From contig JAITLO010000031.1 in NCBI GenBank assembly GCA_031277855.1, forward strand, positions 1-64,000: a stretch of DNA of 64,000 nucleotides, in the 5' to 3' direction. Position numbers and translations under genes: made by a program. Under the pieces are notes generated by a model that did not search any database, was not told where the DNA came from, and saw only the letters and a program-made list of their open reading frames with translations. Positions 7,127 to 16,055 of the stretch are shown here, piece after piece; position 1 is the stretch's first letter; the number at the start of each line of letters is the position of its first letter. The DNA comes from Acidovorax sp. (GTDB taxonomy: Bacteria > Pseudomonadota > Gammaproteobacteria > Burkholderiales > Burkholderiaceae_C).

Positions 7127-8716
7127 ATGACCTTGAAGACCTTGGGCTCTGCCCTGCTGGCCGCTGGCCTGTTGACCTCGGTGGGCCTGGCCCAGGCGGA
7201 AACCGTGCGCTGGGCACGCTCGGCCGACGTGACCACGCTGGACCCCCATGTGTTCAACACTGGCACCAACTTTGTCTTGATGCACCAGATGTACGAAACC
7301 CTGGTGAACCGCAGCGCGGACGGCAAGCTGGTGCCCACGCTGGCTCTGTCGTGGAAGATGACCAGCGACCCCTCGGTATGGGAGTTCAAGCTGCGCCCGA
7401 ATGTGAAGTTCCATGACGGCACGCCCTTTACCGCCAAGGACGTGGTGTTCTCGCTGAACCGCGCCAAGGGCCCGAACGCCCAGGTCAAGTCGCTGCTGGC
7501 TTCGATGGAAGAGGCCAAGGCCATTGACGACCTGACGGTGCACGTCAAGACCAAGGGCGCTAACCTGATCTTCCCGGACAACCTGACCAATCTCTTCATC
7601 ATGAGCGAGAAATGGTCCAAGGCCAATGGCGCTGCCGAGACCCAGGACGCCGCCAGCAAGACGGAAAACGGCGCCACCCGCGCAGAGAACGGCACAGGTC
7701 CCTATGTGCTGGCCAGCCGCGAGGTGGACGCCAAGACGGTGATGAAGCTCAACCCCAATTACTGGGGCAAGGGCCAGGCACCGCTGCAGGTGACCGAGCT
7801 GGTCTATCTGCCCATCAAGTCGCCCGCCACCCGCGTGGCCGCGCTGCTGTCGGGTGAGGTGGACTTCGCCCAGGACATCCCCGCTCAGGACGTGGCCCGC
7901 CTCAAGCAGGACAGCAAGCTGCGCATCAACGAGGGGCCGGAAAATCGCTCCATCTTCCTGGCGCTGAATGTGGGCGCGGCCGAGCTGAAAAGCAGCAACA
8001 TCAAGGGCAAGAACCCCTTTTCCGACCTGAAGGTGCGCCAGGCCGTGGAACTGGCCATTGACCGCGATGCCATCAAGCGCTCGGTGATGCGTGGCCTGTC
8101 CATTCCCACCGGCATGCTGGCGCCGTCGTTCGTCAACGGCTATGACAAGGCCATGGCCGCCTACCCCAAGGCCGATGTGGTCAAGGCCAAGGCATTGCTG
8201 GCCGAGGCCGGATATCCCAATGGCTTTACCGTCACCCTGCATTCGCCCAATGACCGCTATGTGAACGACGAGGCCATTGCCACCGCTGTGGCTGGCTTTA
8301 TGGGCCGCATCGGCATCAAGACCGAGGTGTCCTCGCGCCCCATTGCCCAGCACAGCGTGGCGATCGTGAAGGCCGAGTCTGACTTCTATCTGTATGGCTG
8401 GGGCGTGCCCACCTATGACTCGGCCTATATCTTCGACTTCCTGGTCGCCACCCGCGGCAAGGAAGGCCGTGGCGCGCAAAACGCCACCGGCTACAGCAAT
8501 GCCGAGATCGACAACAAGATCATTTCGCTCTCCTCCGAAAGCGACAAGGCCAAGCGCGACGCCACCATCAAGGACATCTGGCAGACCGTGAACAAGGAGC
8601 GCTTCTACATTCCGCTGCACGACCAGGTGATCCACTTTGCTTCGGTGAAGAAGATCAATGTGCCGGTGCACCCGGACAACGCCATCCATTTCAAAGACGT
8701 GAAGTTCGTGAAGTAA
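7127..8716 (+). CDS. ABC transporter substrate-binding protein, peptide/nickel type
   Basis: Family 5 extracellular solute-binding protein (DppA/OppA/NikA-like), 529 aa. A signal peptide (MTLKTLGSALLAAGLL to AQA, about 24 residues) is followed by ETVRWARSADVTTLDPH, the usual first strand. WEFKLRPNVKFHDGTPFTAKDVVFSLNRA is the family signature region. The start at 7127 has GGAG 8 bases upstream; the longer frame from 7040 is rejected. It is the first gene of a four-gene importer operon with permeases and a fused double ATPase. The ligand is unknown; the YGWG segment (about residue 425) is common in glutathione- or dipeptide-type receptors but not diagnostic. Confidence 0.92.
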   Translation: MTLKTLGSALLAAGLLTSVGLAQAETVRWARSADVTTLDPHVFNTGTNFVLMHQMYETLVNRSADGKLVPTLALSWKMTSDPSVWEFKLRPNVKFHDGTPFTAKDVVFSLNRAKGPNAQVKSLLASMEEAKAIDDLTVHVKTKGANLIFPDNLTNLFIMSEKWSKANGAAETQDAASKTENGATRAENGTGPYVLASREVDAKTVMKLNPNYWGKGQAPLQVTELVYLPIKSPATRVAALLSGEVDFAQDIPAQDVARLKQDSKLRINEGPENRSIFLALNVGAAELKSSNIKGKNPFSDLKVRQAVELAIDRDAIKRSVMRGLSIPTGMLAPSFVNGYDKAMAAYPKADVVKAKALLAEAGYPNGFTVTLHSPNDRYVNDEAIATAVAGFMGRIGIKTEVSSRPIAQHSVAIVKAESDFYLYGWGVPTYDSAYIFDFLVATRGKEGRGAQNATGYSNAEIDNKIISLSSESDKAKRDATIKDIWQTVNKERFYIPLHDQVIHFASVKKINVPVHPDNAIHFKDVKFVK

Positions 8717-8722
8717 CGCCCC

Positions 8723-9694
8723 ATGCTGGTCCATCTGCTGCGCAGGCTGGGCCAGTCAGTCTTGGTACTGCTGGCCGTCTCCTTTGTTTCCTTCATGGTG
8801 TTTCGCCATATTGGCGATCCCACCATCAGCCTGCTGGGCGAGGACGCCACGCTCGAAGAGCGCGAGGCGCTCACCGAAGAGCTGGGTTTCAACAAGTCCG
8901 TTCCCCTGCAATACCTGCACTATGTGGGCAAGGTGTTGCAGGGTGATCTGGGCATTTCCTACCGGCTCAAGCGGCCGGTGGCCGACATCATCTTCGAGCG
9001 CCTGCCCGCCACGCTGGAGCTGGCGCTGACCGCGGCGCTGTTCGCCCTGGCCATAGGCATTGTGCTGGGCGTGTACACCGCGCTGCGCAAGGACGGGTTC
9101 TTGAGCCGCGCCATCATGACGGTGTCGCTGGTGGGCGTGTCCCTGCCCACGTTTTTGATAGGCATAGGCCTGATCTATCTGTTCGCCGTGGAGCTGCGCT
9201 GGCTGCCCTCGTTCGGCCGGGGCGAGACGGTGAACATTGCCGGCTGGGAAACCGGTCTGCTGACCAGCTCCGGCCTGGCCGCGCTCATCATGCCGGCCAT
9301 CACGCTGGGCTTTTACAACATGACGCTGATCATGCGCCTGGTGCGTGCCGAGATGCTGGAGGTGCTGCGCTCCGACTACATCCGCTTTGGCCGTGCGCGG
9401 GGCTTGAAGGAGCGTGACCTCTACTTCGGCCATGCGCTGCGCAATACCTTGATCCCCGTGATCACCATTGCCGGTCTGCAGATTGGCTCGCTGATTGCCT
9501 TTGCCATCGTCACCGAGACGGTGTTCCAGTGGCCGGGCGTGGGCCTGTTGTTCATCTCGTCCATCCAGGGCGTGGACGTGCCCTTGATTGCGGCCTATCT
9601 GATGTTCATCGCGCTCTTGTACGTGGTGATCAATCTGTTTGTCGATTTTCTCTATGTGCTGGTGGACCCCAGATTGCGGCGAGCCACCCCCTGA
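8723..9694 (+). CDS. ABC transporter permease, DppB type
   Basis: Inner-membrane permease subunit of the peptide/nickel importer family, 323 aa, with an N-terminal helix (LLRRLGQSVLVLLAVSFVSF) and five further membrane segments. The ATPase-coupling EAA-type loop is DYIRFGRARGLKERDLYFGHALRNTLIP. It begins 6 bases after the binding protein. The C-terminus is YVLVDPRLRRATP; the final codons and the TGA stop (9692-9694) lie at or inside the CCCCCTGAG start of repeat copy B, so the repeat appears to have supplied the end of the gene. Normal relatives end very close to DPR, so function should be intact. Confidence 0.92.
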   Translation: MLVHLLRRLGQSVLVLLAVSFVSFMVFRHIGDPTISLLGEDATLEEREALTEELGFNKSVPLQYLHYVGKVLQGDLGISYRLKRPVADIIFERLPATLELALTAALFALAIGIVLGVYTALRKDGFLSRAIMTVSLVGVSLPTFLIGIGLIYLFAVELRWLPSFGRGETVNIAGWETGLLTSSGLAALIMPAITLGFYNMTLIMRLVRAEMLEVLRSDYIRFGRARGLKERDLYFGHALRNTLIPVITIAGLQIGSLIAFAIVTETVFQWPGVGLLFISSIQGVDVPLIAAYLMFIALLYVVINLFVDFLYVLVDPRLRRATP

Positions 9695-9796
9695 GGCGCT
9701 GCGCGCCTTCCCCCTCTCTCGCGCAAGCGCGGGAGGGGGACGGCACCCGCGCGGCGGGGCGGCCCTTGCGCGGTGCCCTGGCATGGAGCGCGCCAG
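9687..9796 (+). repeat. stop-adjacent palindromic repeat, copy B
   Basis: Second copy of the CCCCCTGAG family. Hairpins are AGGCGC/GCGCCT and a long one with CCCCCTC/GAGGGGG closing CGCGC/GCGCG; the end pair is CTGGC/GCCAG (9786-9796 region). It overlaps the stop of the first permease gene and separates the two permease genes of one operon by 141 bases. Confidence 0.88.
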
Positions 9797-9835
9797 TGGC
9801 CGTCGGCCATGAAGAGATAGTGAGGAAATGAATTC

Positions 9836-10762
9836 GTGAAACAGGCAACTATTCCCACCGGCTGGAAAGCCAGCGACTCCCCGGTCAAGCGCGCGTTTGC
9901 GCGCTCGCGCCTGGTGCAGCTGGCGGCTGCGGTGCTGGCCGCCATCGTGCTGGCTACGATTTTTGCGCCGTTGCTGGCCTGGCAAAACCCGTTCGATCCG
10001 GCGGGGCTGGATTTGATGGATGCCTTCACGGCGCCGGGCGCGCAAGGCAGCAGCGGCACGCTGTATGCGCTGGGCTCGGACGACCAGGGCCGCGATGTGT
10101 GGAGCGCCATTTTGTATGGCCTGCGCATGTCGGTGTTTGTCGGCGTCTCGGCCGTGGCCCTGTCACTGGCGATTGGCGTGCCCCTGGGCCTGCTGGCGGG
10201 CTATGTGGGCGGCTGGTTTGACACGCTGCTGATGCGCATTGCCGATGTGCAGCTCACCTTCCCCGTGATCCTGGTGGCGCTGCTGGTCTTTGGCATTGCC
10301 CGTGGCCTGCTGCCCGAGGGCTACCGCGACGATATGGCGGTGTACGTCATCATCGTGGCCATCGGCCTGTCTGACTGGGTGCAATACGCCCGCACCGTGC
10401 GCGGCGCGGTGATGGTGGAAAAGCAGAAAGACTATGTGCTGGCGGCCCAGCTGATTGGCCGCAGCAAGGCGGCCATTCTGGCCAAGCACATCCTGCCCAA
10501 TCTGCTGGCCCCGATTCTGGTGATTGCCACCATCAGCTTTGCCCATGCCATCGTGGCCGAGTCCACGCTGTCCTATCTGGGCGTGGGCCTGCCGCCCACC
10601 TCGCCCTCGCTGGGCACGCTGATCCGCATCGGCCAGAGCTTTTTGTTCTCGGGCGAATGGTGGATTTTGCTCTTCCCCTCGCTGGTGCTGCTGGCCCTGG
10701 CCCTGTCTGTGAACCTCGTCGGCGACTGGCTGCGCGACGCCCTGAATCCCAAGCTGCAATGA
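9836..10762 (+). CDS. ABC transporter permease, DppC type
   Basis: Second permease of the importer, 308 aa. It has the usual N-terminal helix (RLVQLAAAVLAAIVLATIFAPLLA), the LGSDDQGRDVWSAILYGLRMSVFVG segment diagnostic of the DppC branch, and the coupling loop KDYVLAAQLIGRSKAAILAKHILPN. The end shows the family pattern LSYLGVGLPPTSPSLGTLI. The start is GTG at 9836 with AGGA 8 to 11 bases upstream. Its stop overlaps the next start (ATGA, 10759-10762), so the ATPase is translationally coupled. The unusual feature is the repeat copy B in the gap before it. Confidence 0.93.
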   Translation: MKQATIPTGWKASDSPVKRAFARSRLVQLAAAVLAAIVLATIFAPLLAWQNPFDPAGLDLMDAFTAPGAQGSSGTLYALGSDDQGRDVWSAILYGLRMSVFVGVSAVALSLAIGVPLGLLAGYVGGWFDTLLMRIADVQLTFPVILVALLVFGIARGLLPEGYRDDMAVYVIIVAIGLSDWVQYARTVRGAVMVEKQKDYVLAAQLIGRSKAAILAKHILPNLLAPILVIATISFAHAIVAESTLSYLGVGLPPTSPSLGTLIRIGQSFLFSGEWWILLFPSLVLLALALSVNLVGDWLRDALNPKLQ

Positions 10763-12510
10763 CCATGCACACAGACACTCTTTCTCCCGCGACTGCCAGT
10801 GATGTGCAGCCTGTACTGCGCGTGCGCCATCTGAGCGTGACCTTCGACACCTACAAAGGCCCGGTGCAGGTGCTGCACGACGTGAGCTTTGACATTGCGC
10901 GCGGTGAAATCCTGGGCGTGGTGGGCGAGTCGGGCGCAGGCAAGTCCATGACGGGCTCGGCCGTCACCGGCCTGATTGAGGCGCCCGGCCGTATCTCCGG
11001 CGGCACGGTGGAACTGTTCGGCGAGCGCATCGATACGCTCACAGGCGAAGACCTGCGCCGCATACGCGGCAAGCGCATAGGCACCATCTTTCAAGATCCG
11101 CTGACCAGCCTGAATCCGGTCTACACCGTGGGCCGGCACCTGGTGGAGACCATAAGCACCCATCTGGATGTGTCGGAAAAAGAGGCCGAGGCCCGCGCCC
11201 TGGCGCTGCTGGAGGAGGTGGAAATCCCCCACGCCAAGGCCCGCATGCACCAGTACCCGCACCAGTTTTCGGGCGGCATGCGCCAGCGGGTGGCGATTGC
11301 GCTGGCGCTGTGCGCCGAGCCCGAGCTCATCATTGCCGATGAACCCACCACGGCGCTGGATGTCTCGGTGCAGGCGCAAATCATTGCCCTGCTGCGCCGC
11401 GTCTGCAAAGAGCGCGGCGCGGCCGCCATGCTCATTACCCACGACATGGGCGTGATTGCCGAGACGGCCGACCGCGTCATGGTCATGTACCACGGCAAGG
11501 TGCTGGAAACTGGCCCCGTGCGCCAGGTGCTGGATGCGCCCAGCCAGGCCTACACCCAGGCGCTGATGGCCGCCATTCCCAGCGTGCACCAGCGCGTGCA
11601 GCGCCTGCCCGTGCCTGAGGTGGGCGAAGACAAGGCCGCGCCCGCTGTGCCGTGGACTCCCAAAACAGTAGCTGCTGATGCTGCTGGGGCAAGCGTGAAA
11701 CCACTTTTAGAGGTCAAAGACCTCAGCAAAAACTACGACCTCTCCAGCGGCTGGCTGGCCCGCTTGTTGGCGCGTGAGGAAAAGAAAATCCTCAAGGCCG
11801 TGGACCATGTGAGTTTCTCCATCCGCAAGGGCACAACCTTTGGCCTGGTGGGCGAGTCCGGCTCGGGCAAGTCCACGGTGGCGCGCATGGTGGCGGGGCT
11901 GACGCCGCCCACCAGTGGCAGCATCTGGTTTGATGGCGTGGAAAAGTGGAGCCCCGAAGCCCAAACCGTGGCCATGCGCCGGCGCTTTCAGATGATTTTT
12001 CAAGACCCCTATGCCAGCCTGAACCCGCGCTGGACCGTGGAGGCCTTGATCGCCGAGCCGCTGCAGGTGCTGGGCATCACCGCATCGAAAGAAGAGACGG
12101 CCGAACGCGTGCAAGAGGCCCTGCGCCGCGTGCGCATGAAGCCCGACGACGCCAAGAAATACCCGCACCAATTCTCAGGCGGCCAACGCCAGCGCATTGC
12201 CGTGGCGCGGGCCCTGGCCAGCCAGCCCGAATTCATCATCTGCGACGAGCCCACCTCGGCCCTGGACGTGTCGGTGCAAGCCCAGGTGCTGAACCTGATG
12301 CGCGACCTGCAAGACGAATTCGGCCTGACCTATCTGCTCATCAGCCACAACTTGGCCGTGATCCGCCATATGTGCGACGACATCGGCGTGATGCAGCGTG
12401 GCCGTTTGGTGGAGGTGGGGGATGCGCAAGCCGTGCTGGATGCTCCGCAGCATGCGTATACGCGGGAGCTGATGGCGGCGATACCGGATATTGCGCATGT
12501 GCATGGGTGA
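10759..12510 (+). CDS. fused double ATPase of peptide/nickel ABC importer (DppD-DppF type)
   Basis: A 583-residue protein with two complete ABC ATPase domains, equivalent to DppD and DppF joined by a short linker (about residues 290-325). The first domain has Walker A GESGAGKS (56-63), signature FSGGMRQR and Walker [13 protein letters not shown]. The second has Walker A GESGSGKS (365-372), signature FSGGQRQR and [12 protein letters not shown]. After each comes the oligopeptide-transporter C-terminal pattern ([26 protein letters not shown]). Start 10759 overlaps the preceding stop by ATGA. Such fusions are common in Burkholderiales and alphaproteobacteria (for example the glutathione importer GsiA). 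Energises import in the cytoplasm. Confidence 0.94.
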   Translation: MTMHTDTLSPATASDVQPVLRVRHLSVTFDTYKGPVQVLHDVSFDIARGEILGVVGESGAGKSMTGSAVTGLIEAPGRISGGTVELFGERIDTLTGEDLRRIRGKRIGTIFQDPLTSLNPVYTVGRHLVETISTHLDVSEKEAEARALALLEEVEIPHAKARMHQYPHQFSGGMRQRVAIALALCAEPELIIADEPTTALDVSVQAQIIALLRRVCKERGAAAMLITHDMGVIAETADRVMVMYHGKVLETGPVRQVLDAPSQAYTQALMAAIPSVHQRVQRLPVPEVGEDKAAPAVPWTPKTVAADAAGASVKPLLEVKDLSKNYDLSSGWLARLLAREEKKILKAVDHVSFSIRKGTTFGLVGESGSGKSTVARMVAGLTPPTSGSIWFDGVEKWSPEAQTVAMRRRFQMIFQDPYASLNPRWTVEALIAEPLQVLGITASKEETAERVQEALRRVRMKPDDAKKYPHQFSGGQRQRIAVARALASQPEFIICDEPTSALDVSVQAQVLNLMRDLQDEFGLTYLLISHNLAVIRHMCDDIGVMQRGRLVEVGDAQAVLDAPQHAYTRELMAAIPDIAHVHG

Positions 12511-12522
12511 GGGCTGAGGAAG

Positions 12523-12617
12523 CTCTGCATAAGTCACTTTTGAGCATAGATGGCTGCTGCAAGTCATTGATTTTTCATGAGATAAAATCTTCGATTTAGA
12601 TTTTTATTTATGCAGAG
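12523..12617. repeat. short element bounded by perfect 10-bp inverted repeats
   Basis: CTCTGCATAA (12523-12532) is exactly repeated in reverse complement as TTATGCAGAG (12608-12617). Base composition falls sharply inside this 95-base segment and stays low through the next gene. The arrangement resembles the terminal repeats of an insertion sequence or a MITE remnant. No transposase is present, and no third copy of the 10-mer was noticed beyond the low-GC gene. Confidence 0.5.
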
Positions 12618-12625
12618 GGTCCCTC

Positions 12626-13681
12626 ATGGAAATTTTCTTTGATAGATCTAAAATACTTGAAATAAAAAAGAATACGAAAATAAATAGAATAATTTTGTTA
12701 AATTTTTTTCTGCAATTTTTTCTAATATTGGGTTTAATGATGAGGCCTGCAATAGCAAGCGAATATCAAGTTGATATTGGTTGGGTTCCGGGATTTATTT
12801 CTGAATATAATAATTCGCAAACATATATCGCAGATTCATCAGGAAAGATAATTACTCATTTTGGGGGGAGAAACGCTGCAGGTGGAGGATTGGGAACAGG
12901 TGTGCAGAACTCTCCCAAGGCAGATTTTCAAACACCAAGCTCAATGCTTGTAACATGGTTATCTTTTAAAGATGGTAATTTCTGGCAAGCAAAAATAGCT
13001 TTGCCAAAAAAAGAAATATCAAAATTACTTGATGAAGAAATTCAAGGTACTTTCGTTTCCAAACCATATCAGAAGGTTCGAAGGTATGACAAAATTATTG
13101 TTAATGTAGGACCGGAAGGTAAAGTTTATATTTTTCTCGGTGGTGCAGACACTAAATTAATTGGTGAATATCAAGGGCATAAAATAGATATTCCTTGGGA
13201 AACACATATTGAAAATACTTGGTCAAGTTCACCTGCGCAACCCATTACTAAAGAACAATATGTGAAAAGAGTTCAGGAGTCAAGTAAAAATATAATAAAA
13301 AAATCCGAACAGTTCAATGAAAAAATATTTCATCCTATCAAGTGGAAATTAAATTTAAACCAACCTGAAAAGTTGATTGCTTATACTGCAAAAATGATGA
13401 ATGGAGAAGATCAAACAGTTTTGAATAACTTTGATCAAATAACTTTAAATTCTATTCCAAAGCTATTTATTTTTGATGTAGAGGAAGGAAAGGGTAAATC
13501 ACGTTACCGTGTAACATTGGATTCTGATATTTACTCTTTCTTTTATGAAAATTTTAATTCTAACGATCTTGTGAATTTTAATATGAATTTTCATAGTCCA
13601 AATGAAGCAAATTTATATTTAGAACAAGGGGCTAAGAAAGTTGAATTTGAAAAAATAGATATTGAGGAAATGAGGATGTAA
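12626..13681 (+). CDS. DUF2931-like exported protein, low GC
   Basis: A 351-residue protein with an N-terminal hydrophobic segment (RIILLNFFLQFFLILGLMM, residues about 21-39) that could be a signal or anchor. The body resembles DUF2931 proteins: GWVPGF near residue 52, a W-x-S-F-x-D-x-x-F-W segment near 111-120, and an I-I-V-N-V-G-P-E-G-K-V segment near 155-165. It is longer than usual DUF2931 proteins (about 200-250 aa), with an extra C-terminal part. Codon use is extremely A/T rich (roughly 30% GC by eye against about 65% nearby), indicating recent transfer. It stands alone behind the 10-bp inverted repeats. Some DUF2931 proteins sit near type VI secretion effectors, but no such genes are here. 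Function unknown. Confidence 0.65.
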   Translation: MEIFFDRSKILEIKKNTKINRIILLNFFLQFFLILGLMMRPAIASEYQVDIGWVPGFISEYNNSQTYIADSSGKIITHFGGRNAAGGGLGTGVQNSPKADFQTPSSMLVTWLSFKDGNFWQAKIALPKKEISKLLDEEIQGTFVSKPYQKVRRYDKIIVNVGPEGKVYIFLGGADTKLIGEYQGHKIDIPWETHIENTWSSSPAQPITKEQYVKRVQESSKNIIKKSEQFNEKIFHPIKWKLNLNQPEKLIAYTAKMMNGEDQTVLNNFDQITLNSIPKLFIFDVEEGKGKSRYRVTLDSDIYSFFYENFNSNDLVNFNMNFHSPNEANLYLEQGAKKVEFEKIDIEEMRM

Positions 13682-13770
13682 AAGAGGGCGCTGGCCGCCA
13701 TTCCCTTCTCTTTTTCAAGCGGAGATGGGCTATGGGAAAAGCGCAGGTGCTGGTCGCGTTCAGTAACATC

Positions 13771-13801
13771 AAAAAGGTTTGCGGAAACGCAAGCCTTTTT
13801 T
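13771..13801. terminator. intrinsic terminator with GAAA loop
   Basis: GGTTTGCG (13776-13783) and CGCAAGCC (13788-13795) form an 8-bp stem (one T/G pair) with a GAAA tetraloop, flanked by A5 and T6. It suits termination of the low-GC gene on the plus strand and may also work in reverse for the TetR gene 85 bases away. The rest of 13682-13879 shows no gene. Confidence 0.75.
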
Positions 13802-13879
13802 GCCTATTACGCAATAGTGGCATGCTGGTATAGCTTCTTTTTTAGGAGCGAAATGACCAGCGCGAGTCGACCATCTTGC

Positions 13880-14515
13880 TCAGCCCTGGTCCTGCTGCGG
13901 CGCCAGCTGCGTCCGCAGCGTAGCCAATATTTCCTCTGACAGCGCGGGGTTGCCAGCGGCCGTGGCGCGGGCCAGTACCAGGCCGCCCACCATAGTGGCT
14001 AGGGTGGTGATGGTGGTGGCGCGTTCCTCGGGTGTCAGCGGGCGCTGGGGGTCCACGTCCGCAGGCTCCGTGGGTCGGAGGGCGCGGGCAAAGCGCTGGA
14101 TATTGCCCTCCACGCCCTGGGCAAACACTTCCGACATTTCCGGCCCGGCCCGGGCCGCGTCCACGGCCAGGGCGGCGGCGGGGCAGCCTTCGCCGGGGTG
14201 GTCGCGGTGGCTGCTGGACAGATAGCCGTGCACCAGCGCCTGCAGCCTGGCCTGGGGGTCGGCTTCGCCATCGCCATGGGAGGCATTCAACGCGGCAAAG
14301 GGAGTGATGGTCCAGTCAAAGGCGCGCAGACAGGCTTCGCGCGCCAGCGCGTCCTTGGATTCGAAATGGCGGTACAGGCCGCCATGGGTCAGGCCGGCGT
14401 CGCGGGTGATGTCGGCCACGCCCACGCCGGCCAGGCCATGTTCGCGGTAGAGGCGGGCGGCGGCATCCACGATGCCGGCACGGTTTTCGGCCGCTTGGGC
14501 CTTGGAGACTTTCAT
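13880..14515 (-). CDS. TetR family transcriptional regulator
   Basis: A 211-residue one-component regulator. The N-terminal helix-turn-helix is IVDAAARLYREHGLAGVGVADITRDAGLTHGGLYRHFESKDALAREA (about residues 15-61), typical of TetR proteins; the LTHGGLYRHF recognition helix resembles the AcrR/YcdC-type branch. The C-terminal ligand domain is generic. The gene is divergent from the FabF-like synthase; the 127-base gap holds two GATGAT-type palindromes, so it probably represses itself and the synthase. An inducer related to fatty-acid or polyketide metabolism is possible but only inferred. Confidence 0.9.
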   Translation of the reverse strand: MKVSKAQAAENRAGIVDAAARLYREHGLAGVGVADITRDAGLTHGGLYRHFESKDALAREACLRAFDWTITPFAALNASHGDGEADPQARLQALVHGYLSSSHRDHPGEGCPAAALAVDAARAGPEMSEVFAQGVEGNIQRFARALRPTEPADVDPQRPLTPEERATTITTLATMVGGLVLARATAAGNPALSEEILATLRTQLAPQQDQG

Positions 14516-14522
14516 GGTTTTA

Positions 14523-14570
14523 GATGATGTTCATCATCAAAACAAATTATGATGATGTTCGTCATCATAA
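14523..14570. promoter_or_regulatory. paired palindromic operators for TetR regulator
   Basis: Two related palindromes: GATGAT...ATCATC (14523-14538) and TTATGATGA...TCATCATAA (14548-14570, 9-bp perfect arms around TGTTC). Both share the core GATGATGTTC. Their centres are about 28-29 bases apart, between the divergent starts at 14515 and 14643, as expected for TetR autoregulation. Confidence 0.75.
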
Positions 14571-14642
14571 ATGCCGGTGCTGCCGGCGACCCTCCATGAA
14601 GCTGTTTTCTTTCCCCTTTGCTGCGCTGGCCGGAGGCCGTCC

Positions 14643-15932
14643 ATGAGCCGCCGCGTGGTCATCACCGGCCTGGGCCTGGTGTCCCCGCTGGGCTGTTCGG
14701 TAGAGCTGGCCTGGCAGCGCCTGCTGGCTGGCCAGTCCGGCATACGTGCGCTGGCCCCCGCCGTCTGTGAAGGCCTGGACACCCGCATTGCGGGCCGCGT
14801 GCCGGGGCTGAACGAAGATGCCGAAGGTGGCTGGAACGCCGATGCCGTGGTCTCCCCCAAGGAGCAGCGGCGCATGGACCGCTTTAGCGCCATGGCCCTG
14901 GGCGCGGCCGGCCAGGCCCTGAGCCATGCCGGCTGGCAGCCGCAGACGGCGCAGCAGCAGGAGCGTACGGCCACGGTGATTGCCTCGGGCGTGGGCGGCT
15001 TTGGCGCCATTGCCGAGGCGGTGCGCACCACGGATACGCGCGGCCCTTCGCGGCTGTCGCCGTTCACCGTGCCGGCGTTTTTGGTCAATCTGGCTGCGGG
15101 CCATGTCTCCATACGCCACGGGCTCAAGGGCCCGATTGGGGCGCCGGTCACGGCCTGCGCCGCCAGCATCCAGGCCGTGGGTGATGCGGCCCGCTTGATC
15201 CGCGCCGGTGAGGCCGATGTGGCCCTGTGCGGCGGCAGCGAGGCCTGCATAGACCGCGTCAGCCTGGGTGGTTTTGCGGCGGCCAAGGCCCTGTCCAGCG
15301 GCTTTAACGACAGGCCCGAGCAGGCTTCTCGCCCCTTTGATGCGGCACGCGACGGCTTTGTGATGGGCGAGGGTGCAGGCATGCTGGTGCTGGAATCGCT
15401 GGAGCATGCGCTGGCACGCGGCGCCACGCCGCTGGCCGAGGTGCTGGGCTATGGCACCAGCGCCGATGCCTACCACATCACCTCCGGCCCGGAAGACGGC
15501 AGCGGCGCGCGCCGCGCCATGGAAATCGCCCTGGCCCAGGCGCAGTTGCAGCCGGGCCAGATTCAGCATCTGAACGCCCATGCCACCTCCACCCCGGTGG
15601 GCGACCGGGGCGAGCTGGCCGCCATACGCGCCGTGTTTGGCGAGGCCTTGGCCGAAGGGGCGGGCCCCGCCATCACCGCCACCAAGTCGGCCCTGGGCCA
15701 TTTGTTGGGCGCAGCCGGTGGCGTGGCCAGCATCTTCACCGTGCTGGCGCTGCGCGACCAGATGGTGCCGCCGGTGCTGAACCTGGAGCAGCCCGATGCG
15801 CTGGCCGAAGGCCTGGACCTGGTGCGCGGTGCGGCCCGGCCCGTGGCCATGCAGCATGCCTTGCTCAACGGCTTTGGTTTTGGCGGGGTGAATGCTTCGC
15901 TGGTGCTGGGGCGTTACCAGGGCGAGGCTTGA
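14643..15932 (+). CDS. FabF-like beta-ketoacyl-ACP synthase II
   Basis: Condensing enzyme of the thiolase superfamily, 429 aa. The catalytic triad is visible: Cys172 in VTACAASIQAV, His313 in NAHATSTPVGD and His353 in KSALGHLLGAAGG. The N-terminus RRVVITGLGLVSPLG is typical and GGAGG precedes the start at 14643. It is a stand-alone copy, not beside acpP or fabG, and is under a divergent TetR regulator; the main elongation enzyme is more likely elsewhere. A role in a specialised or inducible fatty-acid step is inferred. The gene meets the TonB receptor gene tail-to-tail across a nested inverted repeat. Confidence 0.9.
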   Translation: MSRRVVITGLGLVSPLGCSVELAWQRLLAGQSGIRALAPAVCEGLDTRIAGRVPGLNEDAEGGWNADAVVSPKEQRRMDRFSAMALGAAGQALSHAGWQPQTAQQQERTATVIASGVGGFGAIAEAVRTTDTRGPSRLSPFTVPAFLVNLAAGHVSIRHGLKGPIGAPVTACAASIQAVGDAARLIRAGEADVALCGGSEACIDRVSLGGFAAAKALSSGFNDRPEQASRPFDAARDGFVMGEGAGMLVLESLEHALARGATPLAEVLGYGTSADAYHITSGPEDGSGARRAMEIALAQAQLQPGQIQHLNAHATSTPVGDRGELAAIRAVFGEALAEGAGPAITATKSALGHLLGAAGGVASIFTVLALRDQMVPPVLNLEQPDALAEGLDLVRGAARPVAMQHALLNGFGFGGVNASLVLGRYQGEA

Positions 15933-16022
15933 GCGCAATCGGGTGATTTCTTCGCGCTGGCCCTTGCTTGCACCCCGGTGCAAGCTGCGGCCCATCGACT
16001 CGAACTCATCCCGATTGCGCTC
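15931..16022. terminator. nested inverted repeats between convergent genes
   Basis: Outer arms GAGCGCAATCGGG (15931-15943) and CCCGATTGCGCTC (16010-16022) are a perfect 13-bp inverted repeat. Inside, GCTTGCACC (15966-15974) and GGTGCAAGC (15977-15985) are a perfect 9-bp stem with 2-base spacer. The left arm overlaps the synthase stop (TGA 15930-15932). There is no T-run, so classical intrinsic termination is uncertain; it may be a cruciform or a bidirectional barrier. Confidence 0.55.
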
Positions 16023-16055
16023 CAACGCGCCTGCGTAGAGATCGTGAATACGCTC

